A stretch of 64,000 bases of DNA, taken from the NCBI GenBank assembly GCA_002633005.1, contig NMRA01000095.1:963054-1027053 (forward strand). The letters run 5' to 3'. Of this stretch, positions 24,108 through 35,222 are shown piece by piece. Position 1 is the first letter of the stretch; every line of letters starts with the position of its first letter. The notes under the pieces are model-generated. The model was not told where the DNA came from. It did no database searches and saw only the letters and a program-made list of their open reading frames with translations. Source of the DNA: Phoronis australis. Its lineage: Eukaryota > Phoronida > Phoronidae. Position numbers and translations under genes: made by a program.

Positions 24108-26079
24108 AATAGCGGAGTTGCAACGCCGCCATATTGGAAATGGGTCAGAATGTTGCATTGTGGTTAAGCCGGTAAACAAGTACGTCGGCAAGCGTGGGGG
24201 CGAACCGGCCACAGGGAGGTTATACGTGTTGTGTGCCTGGCATGCTATAATACCAGTTAGCGAAATAAAACATTTAGTTACTACCTGTTTCCCAAGGATC
24301 AAGAACTGCGTTAAACATGGGTCAGAGACATCGGTAGAGCTGGTAGCAAAGGCCGACTTCGTGAATTCTTTCCGACTTCGTAGCATAAAGTGTGCAGCGC
24401 TCATTTTGAGGGCGGCAAGAAAACGTATCTTAGAAACTGCCCAACAATATCTCCCTTCAAAGAAACAGTAACAAATACTCCACGGCGGTTGGTAGTGAAA
24501 AAAAAACCTGTTTTCGCTTGACCAGAACCAAGCCAACATGAGCAATTTTGAGGATAATGCCTCTGCACAATTACCTGTTCTGGGTCGACTCACTTAACGT
24601 ATGCACACTATATGCATTACGCGCTAAGATAAAGCGTGCAGATTATTATTATTTACTTTCAACAAAATTGTGGTACATTGCTATCAAAATTCGTTGTTAA
24701 ATTACGATCATTTTTCATTAAATTTTGTTGAAGTTCCAGGGCGAAATCTTGCCGACAAATGCGTAGCTGCTGGTCTCGCAATCGTCGATAGGGCTTGAAT
24801 TCTTAAATAAGAATACAGCTTTGACTCAACAAATTACCTGAAATCCTCCTCAAGTTTTCCAAATAGCGTCTCTAAGATTTTTAAGTTCTTGTGAAGTCTG
24901 GATTAACTGCAGATTAAGTCCAAATCTACGCTAGATTGTAGCACGCAACCCGAGAAAAATCTCTGTGGGAACACATGTTGTTGTCACGTGACGTTTGTTT
25001 TGAAGTTTGTATGCGTGTGTGTGAGAGTAAGCGTGCGTGTGCTTGTCATCAGAGTTCATTTGCCAGAGTAATGTAATGATCTAGGTGTGCATTGTATCCA
25101 AAAAAAAAAAAAGTCAAGCAGTCAAGCAGAGCGTGTTTTAATATTTACGACTTAGCACTTGCTGGCCTCATCTGCTAAAAACGTTCGAGAATTTTTTCGG
25201 TAAGACCGACATGTCACTCATTGAGTCGCCGGGTGAGTGGATGCGTGACCGTAGTGTAACAGCTATTTCCCGGAAGATTTGGGGTGTAAGGGTGCGAAGT
25301 GGGTCATTTTGACCTTAAAAACACCAATTATGATTAGTTAAATAATTTCTCTTAAAAATAATGCAGAAGCTTTTTACGGTATTGGAAACTTTCGGAAATT
25401 AGTGCCAATATTTATTTGCCGATGCTATGTTACCCGATTAATCTTCGATGACAGTCGGTACATTATGCAGCGCGCGCTTCTTGGTCGCGTGCTAACACTG
25501 GTCGAGTTTTTTTTTTTAGTCTTCGATTCACGGTTTTCACATGCACAAAGAAGTTTGAGGCCGGAGAAGATCTGTACTGGAAAGAAACAATGCAATCCCG
25601 CTCTTTGACAAGTACGCTGTGTCTGTTTTCAAAGTCCAGACCCGCGTAGTGGGGCACATCCCTCGCAAGAGCAGCAAAACTTCTGCGTTCTTTTTGAATC
25701 GCGGCGTAAGTTTGAAGTGTATACGGACATAACGGTGAGGCTCGTGGTCCGTTACAAATTCAGGCTGTCGGATCTTTCAATTGATAAATTGGAGACGTTA
25801 GAACTGTAGGTAAGGGCATTTTTCGCATGTAGTTCATGGGCTGGGCGCTTACTTTAGCAAAGTCTGAAAACGCGTTGGGGCACTTGTTGAGCCATGGGCG
25901 CTAATTAGGGCGAATAGCGGCAGAATTACATACAGCAGCGTAGTTTAATGCACACAAATTACACGTCGTGCAAACCAGTCGGTCATCCCGTTTACCATCA
26001 ACAATCCCAGTAGCCTTTGCGCACCCTAATTTCCGGACATGCGCAATCGTTAAATCGATTCGGTTGCAACTCCGCTATT
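24108..26079. mobile_element. TIR element carrying a HIRAN-like relic
   Basis: AATAGCGGAGTTGCAAC at 24108-24124 is perfectly repeated in inverse at 26063-26079, bounding 1972 bp. I could not identify a target-site duplication. Inside are a decayed HIRAN-like frame (25532-25732) and an open frame at 24103-24471 of unknown meaning. No transposase motif was recognised, so the superfamily is open. The short TIR alone could be coincidental, but the HIRAN relic inside argues for an inserted unit. Confidence 0.55.
25532..25732 (+). pseudogene. HIRAN-like domain relic
   Basis: A single frame reads FHMHKEV, a TGA stop where this family usually has Trp, then NNAIPLFDKYAVSVFK, VVGHIPRK and FFLNRG before a TAA. 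The order (HKEVW, N..D.YAV.V, VGH.PR, FFL.RGG) is that of stand-alone HIRAN-like proteins common in invertebrate genomes. HIRAN domains bind single-stranded DNA ends in SNF2/HLTF-type proteins. The stop and the ragged 3' end mean it is not functional. Confidence 0.6.
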
Positions 26080-26795
26080 GAATACTACAATGAGGACGTG
26101 CAATAATCCCATGTTTAACAAACCGCACTGTACTGACATTTATACGATGCGAAATTTAAGACGTAGAATTTGAAGAAAAACGACATCTTTAATTCAGTAA
26201 AACTTATCTACCATTTTCTCTCACTTGAAAATCATCGATGATGTCGCCAGGAATCTTACTCGGACATTATATTAGTAACCAGTATTAAACTTATTTAGCA
26301 AACGATATTTTCCCGGTGGGAGCTCAGCAAGATAAGATACATATATGCAGTAAGCTAGCCTATTTGCTTGAAACTTTTATTTAATACATTCGCTTTATTT
26401 CTGTTTTGTTCAAATTTCCAATTGGTTTTGAGTAAAACCATTATTTTAACAAAATTGACGGCGATAATTCTCCACTCGAGACTTAAGACTAAGGGGATAA
26501 TGAGTTTGCCATGAAATAATATCTATCTATGTCTGGGTCCATGTATACATGTATGTATACATGGGAGCGTGTATTAACATTTATTGTGTCGTTTGCATGT
26601 TTAGTCATTAAATCGGGTCAAACTTTCATTAGATGCAAAAGTATTACAAGTACTAGTAGCGAAAGCGAATCTTCAAAGCAATCTTGCCTTCTCAGCCTGT
26701 TAGTTGTCTGTGATGTTCTAAAATGAGTTCTGTTGTGTGTGGTTGTCTGTAACTGATTCCACATAATTTGGCAAAAATGTGTTGACTAATTTAAG

Positions 26796-26951
26796 GTAAT
26801 GTCTTTTCCAACTGCGAGTAACATCACCTATGAGTCTGCGAAGACTTTTTGCGAAAATTACGTGTACAACTCATCCGTAGCCAAGACGTGTGGAGAGGTT
26901 GCAGAGATAAACTTTTCGGAGAAAGTTGGTAGCTGTGTCGAAGACATTAAG
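26796..26951 (+). CDS. Gene A exon 12: post-VWD cysteine region
   Basis: A 156-nt phase 0-0 exon (acceptor TTTAAG, donor GTAAAC). Encodes 52 residues with three cysteines (FCENYV, TCGEV, SCVEDI) and two N-glycosylation sequons. Similar short Cys-spaced segments link the VWD and EGF parts of VWDE proteins. Confidence 0.75.
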
Positions 26952-29250
26952 GTAAACATTATTCGGAGATGACACTCCGGCTTTGTGATACGATTCTTTT
27001 TAATAAGGCTTGGGTCTTTGGAAATGTTTTTAAAGCTGCACTTTATCCCGTTAAGTTGACTAAAAACAAAACTTGAACATGATCTATTATCTTGATGGCA
27101 AGAAATGCTCTTAATTTAGCGTACGATTGCCATGATCGGCAGTCTTCCTCATGTGTCTGTTGCTGACTGTAACTGGTTACTGATACAGTTCGTGCACAGT
27201 CAATGTCTTGATGGTGGGGTTCTCACTGCGTAGTATTATCAGACTCCTAGTTGACATGGTAACCATAACTATGTACACGTACGTAAAATGATGTTTTCCT
27301 TTATTTAATGCACCAATTATTCCCGTGAACAATGGCATGACGTCTTTGCAACATAGGGCAAAACACACCTGCTGTCATCACATGTAAAAATCTTCTCAGG
27401 TGACACTGTCGGAACTCAAAACAATCTAAATTATCTGCCTCAATCATGCGCGCACCCAGCCTTCAATATGGGGGGTCTAATTCCCGATGTTGTGGACCTT
27501 CTGCTAACAAAAGAGGGGGCGGACTGAAAAAAAAAACTTGAGCACCACTGTGAATTGCAAGTTTGTGCTTGTTTAATAGGCTTTTGTCCCGTTTTCTCGG
27601 ACTTTTTGTTTCTCGGAGACGGACCTTTTTGCACACTTCGCAAAATAAGTGGGCTCGTTTGAGCACCCGGAGCCCTCTAATGGGTACGCTCATGTAAGTC
27701 ATGATTCAGTAAAGGGAACATTTGTTTCATTCTAACATATTCATAAGTTTTATATCTTCTCATGTGTTTCTTGTTCTATTGAAATTTGAATCATGCTCCT
27801 TCCAAAATGGCGGCTGATAAAAGAAGAAAATAAACATAATTGTGGATGTGCTCTTCTGTCTCATCGAAAATTTCTGTCGCCTCCCCTTCATCGCAAAGTA
27901 CTGTTAGCTTGCCACTTGTTTCAACCCCCCACCCCGAGTCCCCGGTTACCCAAAAACTTTGCATTTGGTTCCGCTCTTGAACACGTGTGGCAATGCCTGA
28001 GTGTTACTCTTAACCAGGTTGCATTGTGGGCAGAAGATTATTTCCATCACTCGACACATTGAGAACTCCGATTATTCCATGACGTCAGACGTCAGACGAC
28101 TACGATTCGGAAATATGTCGTCTTGCTGGAAAGGTCCGTTATAAATTGGGCACCGAATTTGAGTTTCTGTCAGTTTTGATTTAGTTATTTAGAAAGTCAA
28201 GGGAATTTACGAGTCTGATAGATGTCGCATTGGTGTATCGTATTTACTACTGACGTCAGCGCAGTATACAGACAGCAGGGTTACCAAAATGCAGTGCTGT
28301 TATTATGCGGACAACATTATAGCCGCTGGGTTGATATCAGTGTGGAATTAATTATAAAGGCACTTATCATATTAAAAGATAATTGCAGGCGGTCTGATAC
28401 ACGTTGTACCTGACGTACGCAGGCCGCTTATATGGGCCCAATGCATTAATCACCTGGAACCAGTTTCGTGCTTTATCTATATATAGCTGAGGAACTAGAA
28501 ACCGGACTCAAGGGTTTTGCAAGAAAGTGGGAACCTATCACACAAGGCCACACTGCCAGCATTAGTTGCTAAGTCGTTTGACGTCATTTCTATGAACAAT
28601 CATGAGCCGATATCGACATAGGTGAATTCTAGTCTCAGGGTAGCGCAGGTTCAACTTTCTTGTTCCATGCTAATAGTGTGACCGAATGTTTGTAGTCCTC
28701 TACGAAAGGAAATTTTTGGGTTCAGTTTAACCACAATCCAGAATATTCTGAGATTCATCCAATCATTCTACTAGAATGTTCCCGACAATGGTTCTTGAGA
28801 AGGCTGTCACTACAGTTTTCAAAAGAAATACCCAGAAATCTCACGATTACACGGCCACACTTGTACTCAACGTACACGTATCGTTCCCAACTAAGTCACA
28901 CAGATAACAAGCTTTGCCTGATGGACACCACACAAGCGAATGAATGAAATAAATAGTATTATCAACGGTCCAATTTAGTCATTAATTTACCAGACTCTTC
29001 AAGAATATTCACAAGTATTCTTTCTGATGAAAGCATTTAGGCGATACACTTGCTTGACCGAAGTGACAATAAGTGCCAATTAGTGGTAACAATGCACGTG
29101 AAACGCAACTAAAGTTAACTAATATAACTATTGCCTTTGTACATGTAACTTACTCTCTTAGCATAGACAAGGTAACCATGTTAACTGTTTATTGCTTAGT
29201 CAGTCTGACCACGCCTTTTAAGAAGATTTAAGATATGTTTGAACCTTCAG
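26952..29250 (+). other. Gene A intron 12
   Basis: A 2.3-kb intron. It contains one copy of a dispersed repeat (27581-27664). The rest is unannotated, with no convincing reading frame. Confidence 0.7.
27581..27664 (-). repeat. Dispersed repeat copy (inverted partner at 57156-57237)
   Basis: The reverse complement matches 57156-57237 with modest divergence, including GCAAAAAGGTCCG and GAAACAAAAAGTCC. Two copies, one in each gene's introns. Class unknown. Confidence 0.75.
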
Positions 29251-29494
29251 CTCACAGACTCCATGGAGTGGGCGACCACTGCGCTGATGACAATCCAAAA
29301 AGAATGTATGAACGAGCTTGAACGAAATACAACCATTTGGGAAGTCGACAACTCGACGGCGACAGCCAATAAAACAACGGGCTCTGGCAACGCGACCAAC
29401 AGCAATCTTGCAACTGTGGCTTTTAAACTTCCATCATTCGTAACGAAAGTACTGTGCCCAAATGACTGCAGCTCCCATGGTAAATGCAACGACG
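29251..29494 (+). CDS. Gene A exon 13: Ser/Thr/Asn-rich segment and first half of EGF module
   Basis: A 244-nt exon after CTTCAG, phase 0 to 1. The first part is helical (MEWATTALMTIQKEC), then a Thr/Asn-rich stretch with several N-x-S/T sequons, then VLCPNDCSSHGKCNDG, the first three cysteines of an EGF module. The EGF continues in exon 14. Confidence 0.82.
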
Positions 29495-29820
29495 GTGAGT
29501 AGCCTAGTGTGACAAACAGATAACAGTAACGTTTTATCGCTTCATTGATGTAGCCTGCAAGAAGGCTTACTGTCAAATAGCTTTGGAAAAGTATGTCAGC
29601 ATCCGAAATCATAACTAATTTATGCACTTATCAACGTAACAATAATCCTTTATAAGAATGGTTATCCTTTAAGATTTCCTACCAGTTTAAAACTCAAAAT
29701 ATCAAAAGAATCGATGTTTATGGGCAGAAATTGGATTCACAGTGGTGCAACTTTCATGTGGTTAACGAGTAATGGTTTTTGCTGACAAACGTTACTAACA
29801 TTAGCCTGTGCTTTAAATAG
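29495..29820 (+). other. Gene A intron 13
   Basis: A 326-bp intron, splitting the EGF module. Nothing else seen. Confidence 0.75.
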
Positions 29821-30011
29821 GTTTGTGCCTTTGTGACGATGGATACATTGGAGGAGACTGCTCAATGGAGAAAGCAATACCGCCGGAAATCTTCGCCATT
29901 CCTCAGAATGGTTTATGTGACGTCAAAAGCCGACCTTGTGAGGCGACCCCAGTGTACGGAGACAAAATTGTTGAGTCGGAAAATCTCACTTGCCACATTG
30001 ATTACTTAGAG
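29821..30011 (+). CDS. Gene A exon 14: second half of EGF module
   Basis: A 191-nt exon (phase 1 to 0) starting after AAATAG. It reads LCLCDDGYIGGDC, completing the six cysteines and the Gly-Tyr turn of an EGF repeat, then a segment with three further cysteines (GLCDVKSRPC, TCHIDYLE). Donor GTATGA. Confidence 0.84.
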
Positions 30012-30321
30012 GTATGATGTACTGAGTGGTAAGCCCGTTCAAAAGTTTATGATACAAATATGATGTTTTATTTGACATCCGTACTGCTTTTCATTGTTAC
30101 ACGGATCCTAAGGCTGTGTCAGTACAAATTTATTTAAGGTTTGAATTGAGTATCATGGCTGTTTTATTAAAATCAGTTATTTTTAGTCTAAAGCAAGCAG
30201 ATTAGAGGAGGTTCAGCTATTTTGATTGCGCGACCTTTTCTCACATTAATTTTATCTTATCAAGAGATATCATTCCATCACTTGCCATGTGAAATTCATG
30301 TTTATCTACTTCATCTTCAAG
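30012..30321 (+). other. Gene A intron 14
   Basis: A 310-bp intron with no further feature. Confidence 0.75.
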
Positions 30322-30585
30322 GTTACATTAAAGGGAGCCATTAACGTCACTGGTGAAAAGGCTTTAACAAAAGGAGAGTTTGAAACATTTAACGAAGTTT
30401 TTTGCCCGCTGCCCAAATCACGCGTACGCCGTAGCATCGACGAGAAAGCTTCTGTCGGAATCCCGGTCACAGGTTACTATATTGGGGTCAGTAACGATGG
30501 CGTAGCAGTGAGTCAGAAGGTCATGTTCGTCTCTTACGATTCCGTCTGTATTTCCTGCAACGCGTCAGGCTTCTGCGTTAAAAAG
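30322..30585 (+). CDS. Gene A exon 15: post-EGF region with second furin-type site
   Basis: A 264-nt phase 0-0 exon (acceptor TTCAAG, donor GTACTA). It contains a beta-rich segment, CPLPKSRVRRSIDEK with the RVRR convertase consensus, and ends in CISCNASGFCVKK, which leads into the first Cys module. Cleavage at RVRR would release an N-terminal product containing D8C, VWD and EGF; this is inferred from motif only. Confidence 0.82.
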
Positions 30586-31262
30586 GTACTAGGTTCCACA
30601 TGTGTTCGGTCACATACAATTCTATAAGGTATGGCAAGAGGGTGGGGACAGCTACGATTTTCCAACTAATAAAATGTCACGCTGTCCTTGAAATGGCTGC
30701 CAAGGGGGATTTGGTCGTGTCTGAAGGGCGCCCTGCCTAAATACGCCTCAATGTGTAGCCCTATCTGTCACATAATGATCTCATTTTCTCCAGGTTGAAA
30801 TACGTCTTCTTCGTTTTTTTAGCAACGCGTAACAGGGAAATTTAAATGCGTTTATTAAAGTTGAAACGAATGGTCTTCTTATCACAAAGTCTTAGGAATC
30901 TCCACCTTTTAGTTGGAAGTGTCAGCAGTGAAACTATGATAGCAATTGATAATTTGAAGGCAAATGATGGAGAGTGACGGTAATGTCAGTTTCGAAAATG
31001 GGCTCGTTCCATCAATTACGGGCAAAATATGTAGGTGAAAGAAAAATGCCCTAGCACTGAATATAGAGGCCCATGTCAGTAAGGATCACCGCACTCGCAA
31101 AATTTTATTGGGAACTTGACGGTTGAATGTAGCCATGAGACAGTCGTGTTAGAGTTTGACGATGAGTCTTTGTTACTTTGCGCGGTCATACAAGCATATG
31201 GTGTTTGTAAGCGAGGGTCTAATAATTTACCAAATGCAATAACAGTGTGTTAATCATTTCAG
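30586..31262 (+). other. Gene A intron 15
   Basis: A 677-bp intron; nothing recognised. Confidence 0.75.
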
Positions 31263-31376
31263 AACAACTCTTGCTTGATTGGAGGTTTCTGTTATGCCCC
31301 TGAAGAAGCCAATCCAGCCAACGCCTGCGAACAGTGTTCTGTGACAACGGACGAATATGGCTGGACGCCCAAATAC
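31263..31376 (+). CDS. Gene A exon 16: Cys module 1
   Basis: A 114-nt phase 0-0 exon encoding one 38-residue module with pattern SCLIGG.CY, N.AN.CEQC and a terminal W..KY. It is the first of four consecutive homologous exons. The four-cysteine pattern recurs in invertebrate VWDE-like proteins; I do not know a formal domain name. Confidence 0.85.
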
Positions 31377-31996
31377 GTGAGTACACATTTAATAAGTATT
31401 ACTTACTGCATTCAGTTACACATGTATGTTTGCTACTAAAGATGACGACGATGATTGGATTACATAACGAGGATAATGGCCGGCTTCGATGGCGTTCGGG
31501 ACTGAAATACTTTACATATAACGCGGTTTGGATAGAAGTCATGATACTTTTGGGTTTTGTTTATGATGGATGACCTTTAAACGGCCACTGTTTTGTTTTC
31601 GAACAATAAAAGGATTTGATTTATGCGATACATTGTTGGGTCCTTGTTTTACGAAAGGTGAGGTCTAAGTAAAAGGATAGATTTCTGGAGAAAATTATAT
31701 TTTTAGAAACAGTGAGTAGAAAAAACGGTAATGAAATTTATTGTCGTTAATTTTGCAATCAGGGATCTCAGAATTGAAAAATAAAAAAAATTCCTGTTTT
31801 CCCCAGTTTTTTTGTTTGTCATTTTGGTTAAAAGAAAGGCCAGTACCCGCTTAAGTCCCTGGATCCGCCTATGCGATTGAAGGTGGGTTCTTGTCCATTT
31901 TCATTCTCTGTTTGTAATTCTACTCCAGCAGAAGACGGTGTTTCCCAAAAGTTTTACTTTTTCATTGTTGTTCAGTCACGTGTTTCCTGTTTGCAG
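31377..31996 (+). other. Gene A intron 16
   Basis: A 620-bp intron. CTGGATCCGCC near 31859 resembles the ends of the short inverted-repeat element at 48369, but no partner end was seen here. Confidence 0.65.
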
Positions 31997-32110
31997 AACA
32001 AATCTTGTCTGATCAACGGTGTATGTTACGAGAACAACCAAACAAACCCCAACAACGACTGTCAGCTGTGCTCGTCCAGCAAAGATACAAGTTCTTGGTC
32101 ACAAAAATTC
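31997..32110 (+). CDS. Gene A exon 17: Cys module 2
   Basis: A 114-nt phase 0-0 exon after TTGCAG: SCLINGVCYENNQ, then PNNDCQLC and SWSQKF. Same length and phase as its neighbours. Donor GTAAGT. Confidence 0.86.
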
Positions 32111-33233
32111 GTAAGTTTCATTTCTGTTTTTGTATTTTCAACACACGCTAAAATTTTGAAGAGCAGTCATTCTTTTACTTATGGGTTGCTTCAAGGGTCA
32201 CTCAGAGTTCCCGATTTATTAGTTGGTACTTCAAAGATATCTGGACCCAGACTCCTAGTCCAGATGCAGTCGGCGTAATAGACAACTTACTGTGTGGCTG
32301 GCATGGCGCTGTGTAATGTCTTCCTTCCCCCAGACGATATATTTACCCACAATGCCGCAGTGTCCGTCAAGCACGTTGGTATACTCGTTTTCACGCCATT
32401 GAAGCTCTTTGCTGTTGTAAACGTTTTACTTACAAGACTTTTCTCTGTCGCAATACTGCATTTGTACATGTAATTCCAATGCCTACGAAGTATTATTGTT
32501 GTTCACGTACTACTTACAAGACTTTTCTATGTCGCAATACTGCATTTGTACATGTAATTCCAATGCCGTCGAAGTATTGCTGTAACTAGTCCGACGGGAA
32601 AAATGTGATGAACTTGACAAAAATCCATGGACTCGTGAATTTAAGTTTTCGCCTTATCGAAAGTGATCTGCGAGTGGATAAGCAGCATTTCTGATGTTGG
32701 GGTAGTTACTTTCTTTTACTGATAAGGTTGGTTTATTGTACCTACCGTATACCCTACTTCAAATAATAATAATTATTTTGTGGAAAATGCCAAGCCTCGT
32801 GCAACTTTGTTCATAGTGAATTACATGTACATGTGCTTGTGATAGTACTTGTACAAAGAGATAAGTTCTTCGCAATTGTTAGTTTTGCTCATCTGTTTGT
32901 ACGACAAATACCTCCACAACAAGGCATGCCCACAGATGCCCACACGGCGTATCGTTCATCATCCTTTCACATGCCTGATCTGATGTACAGGTGGCGCTGT
33001 GATGGAGAATACTAAATCACACAGTCACCGAATGGCGAAAACGTCTCGTCCACGAGTTGGCTAAGCACGCACGGTGACAATGAAGGACTTCATGCGCATT
33101 GCTACTGCGATGATTGCAGGCACTCGTATATTTCAGTAAAAAACGTACAAGTTGAAAAGATTAATTTCTTGTTGACTTAGCAAAGACTGAGTTTCATTAT
33201 GTAGACTTGTAATTAAGTGTTGATTATTCGTAG
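32111..33233 (+). other. Gene A intron 17
   Basis: A 1.1-kb intron containing a 67-bp tandem duplication (32428-32578). No gene seen. Confidence 0.7.
32428..32578. repeat. 67-bp tandem duplication, period 84 bp
   Basis: Bases 32428-32494 recur at 32512-32578 with only a few differences, including CGCAATACTGCATTTGTAC. A recent local duplication inside the intron. Confidence 0.85.
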
Positions 33234-33347
33234 GATGCGTCATGTCTGATTGGCGGAACATGTTACGTTGAAGGACACACCAATTCAGCCAACGACTGTG
33301 AAGTGTGTTACTCAGCTACACTCTCAAACGCATGGACACAGAAATAT
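33234..33347 (+). CDS. Gene A exon 18: Cys module 3
   Basis: A 114-nt phase 0-0 exon after CGTAG: SCLIGGTCYVEGHTN, ANDCEVC, AWTQKY. Donor GTACGT. Confidence 0.86.
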
Positions 33348-34072
33348 GTACGTGGTGCAAACTTTAATTGTCTGGTTAAGTGCATGTCATTTGAGTAAAT
33401 CATGTATTGTACTTAAGGGGCTACAAACCCGCCTTCCATTACAAAAACAACAACTTTTGACTTAGACCGCTAACGGTTATGAAATCGGCTTCAAATTGTT
33501 CCTTAGTGGAATTAGAGATGGTATCCTTATTGATTGAGATCAGGCGTGTCAATTTAAGAGCCGATCTGGGAAATAACGAACTGCCAGCTTTTGCCAACTC
33601 TGAACCACATATTGTTTGAATAAAGGACACCGGAGTACACAGTTTATAGCGGTGGGGTAAGTTGCTTAAATCAAGTTCGTTTCTTGGACGGAACACACTA
33701 CATGTGCAATAGTTTCTGTTGATCTCGCAGCAATACTACTGTACCTCTTAGAATGTTATTTGAAGAATAACTGGGACAGATCGCTTATCGATTTTTTTCG
33801 TCTTGAGGTACAAAATACGTTTAGGGAACAGAATTTGGCTGTCGTCAAGAAGTATGCGTAAGTCACTGCTAGATTAGATACTACATGCAAACAGATATGG
33901 AAATTGTAGAATGGCATTTTGTGACACCTACTGACTAAAATGTTGTCGTAAAATAAAAAAACAGGTTGTAAATATAGTCCCAGTTTTGATTTACAGCACG
34001 GTATACTTTGAGCATTTGAACAAGTTCACGATAGCATGATAATGCTACACGGTTTATTTTTTATTAAACCAG
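33348..34072 (+). other. Gene A intron 18
   Basis: A 725-bp intron; nothing recognised. Confidence 0.75.
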
Positions 34073-34190
34073 GCTTCTTCGTGCTTAATTGAGGGAAAGT
34101 GTTTTGCAAATGGATCAAGAAATTCCCTGAATGACTGTGAGTTTTGCTCACCAGCAACGAAATCTTCACACTGGACTTTGGACGAAGGAA
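34073..34190 (+). CDS. Gene A exon 19: Cys module 4
   Basis: A 118-nt exon after AACCAG: SCLIEGKCFANGSRN, LNDCEFC, HWTLDEG. It is the last module of the series and differs by leaving in phase 1 at GTGAGT, which joins in frame to the repeat exon at 35223. Confidence 0.85.
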
Positions 34191-35222
34191 GTGAGTGATC
34201 TCTAGATATGTCTGAGCGCTAAACTAGGCATTATCGGTTCAGTGTGGTCTAGTATTGAATGCCATATGTTGCGGGAATCAAAACTTCAATGTGCCTGTCG
34301 TAACAGTGATTCGGAATTTCTGCGGCATGTTTAAATTTGCAGTACATAGCAAAAATCTCCAGAATTTGCGACATTGCCTATAGAAGAGGAAATTAACTGG
34401 CGAAGTTTTTTTTCCATTTGTGAACGTTGTGTTAAAATGAAATAAATCTACATATGGTAAATGGCAACATAGATGGACCGGCTTGTACAATTTCTGCGTT
34501 GGTTGTCTATTTAGAATACATGTAACTCAAATACACTAAACGGAATCATCAGACTGGAGCTTGGTAGCACTGAGAGGGTTCATCTATTCACGTCGATATG
34601 TACGTACCTGCTTGGTTAACGTTTTCGACCATCGGATACCGTGGTCTTTCTCAAACTGATTGGATTTAGTGTGTGACGTAAGGAATGACGTCACGAGGGT
34701 AAAGATGAGCGTCCTTGAGCAATGCGGTTAATGAGGGGTACAGCTGGAACTGACCACAATTTCTATTCATGCATTGTTTGCCACTGTTCTTGATATAAAC
34801 AGACTCCGTTATCCATCTGGAAATCTTGAACCCTCTCAGTGTTCATAACGTAAATAGCCTTTAACAGATTTTCAGTCGTATTTAGGAATTTAAAGCATTA
34901 TTTTAATTCCTTCTAGCCTGAAATCTACCGTAATTGCACTGATCTTTATGAAGTGATCGACTGGATTTAATGATGACACCACATGACTAGAGTGAAAAAG
35001 ATGCAGACTGCATTGTCCGCAATACTTGTCACACGATCTTTATTTCATGACGTACATTTATCAACTTTACAAACGGTAAGATGTACGACAACAACCCACA
35101 ACCTGCCAGGAAGTCAATTCATGAAACTAGTTGAGTTTAGACTAACTCTTCACGACAATTTGTAAAATTAAAATTATTACCTTCTGCAGATTCAGTATCA
35201 TCTCGATTTTGGTATTTTTTAG
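34191..35222 (+). other. Gene A intron 19
   Basis: A 1.0-kb intron carrying a short inverted-repeat element (34568-34841). The rest shows no feature. Acceptor TTTTTTAG. Confidence 0.7.
34568..34841. mobile_element. MITE-like element with 15-bp terminal inverted repeats
   Basis: CACTGAGAGGGTTCA at 34568-34582 is mirrored at 34827-34841. The enclosed 274 bp has no coding potential. Size and structure fit a miniature inverted-repeat element; superfamily unknown. Confidence 0.6.

Larger units (their letters stand above)
23881..26795 (+). other. Gene A intron 11
   Basis: A 2.9-kb intron occupied for two thirds of its length by a terminal-inverted-repeat element (24108-26079). The remaining 23881-24107 and 26080-26795 show nothing recognisable. 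The acceptor is TTTAAG. Confidence 0.7.

Noticed and set aside
24099-24593. Open frames of 122 codons (+) and 164 codons (-) at the left end of the HIRAN-bearing element
   Set aside because: They overlap each other on opposite strands, start at or outside the inverted repeat and show no motif. I could not decide that either is coding.
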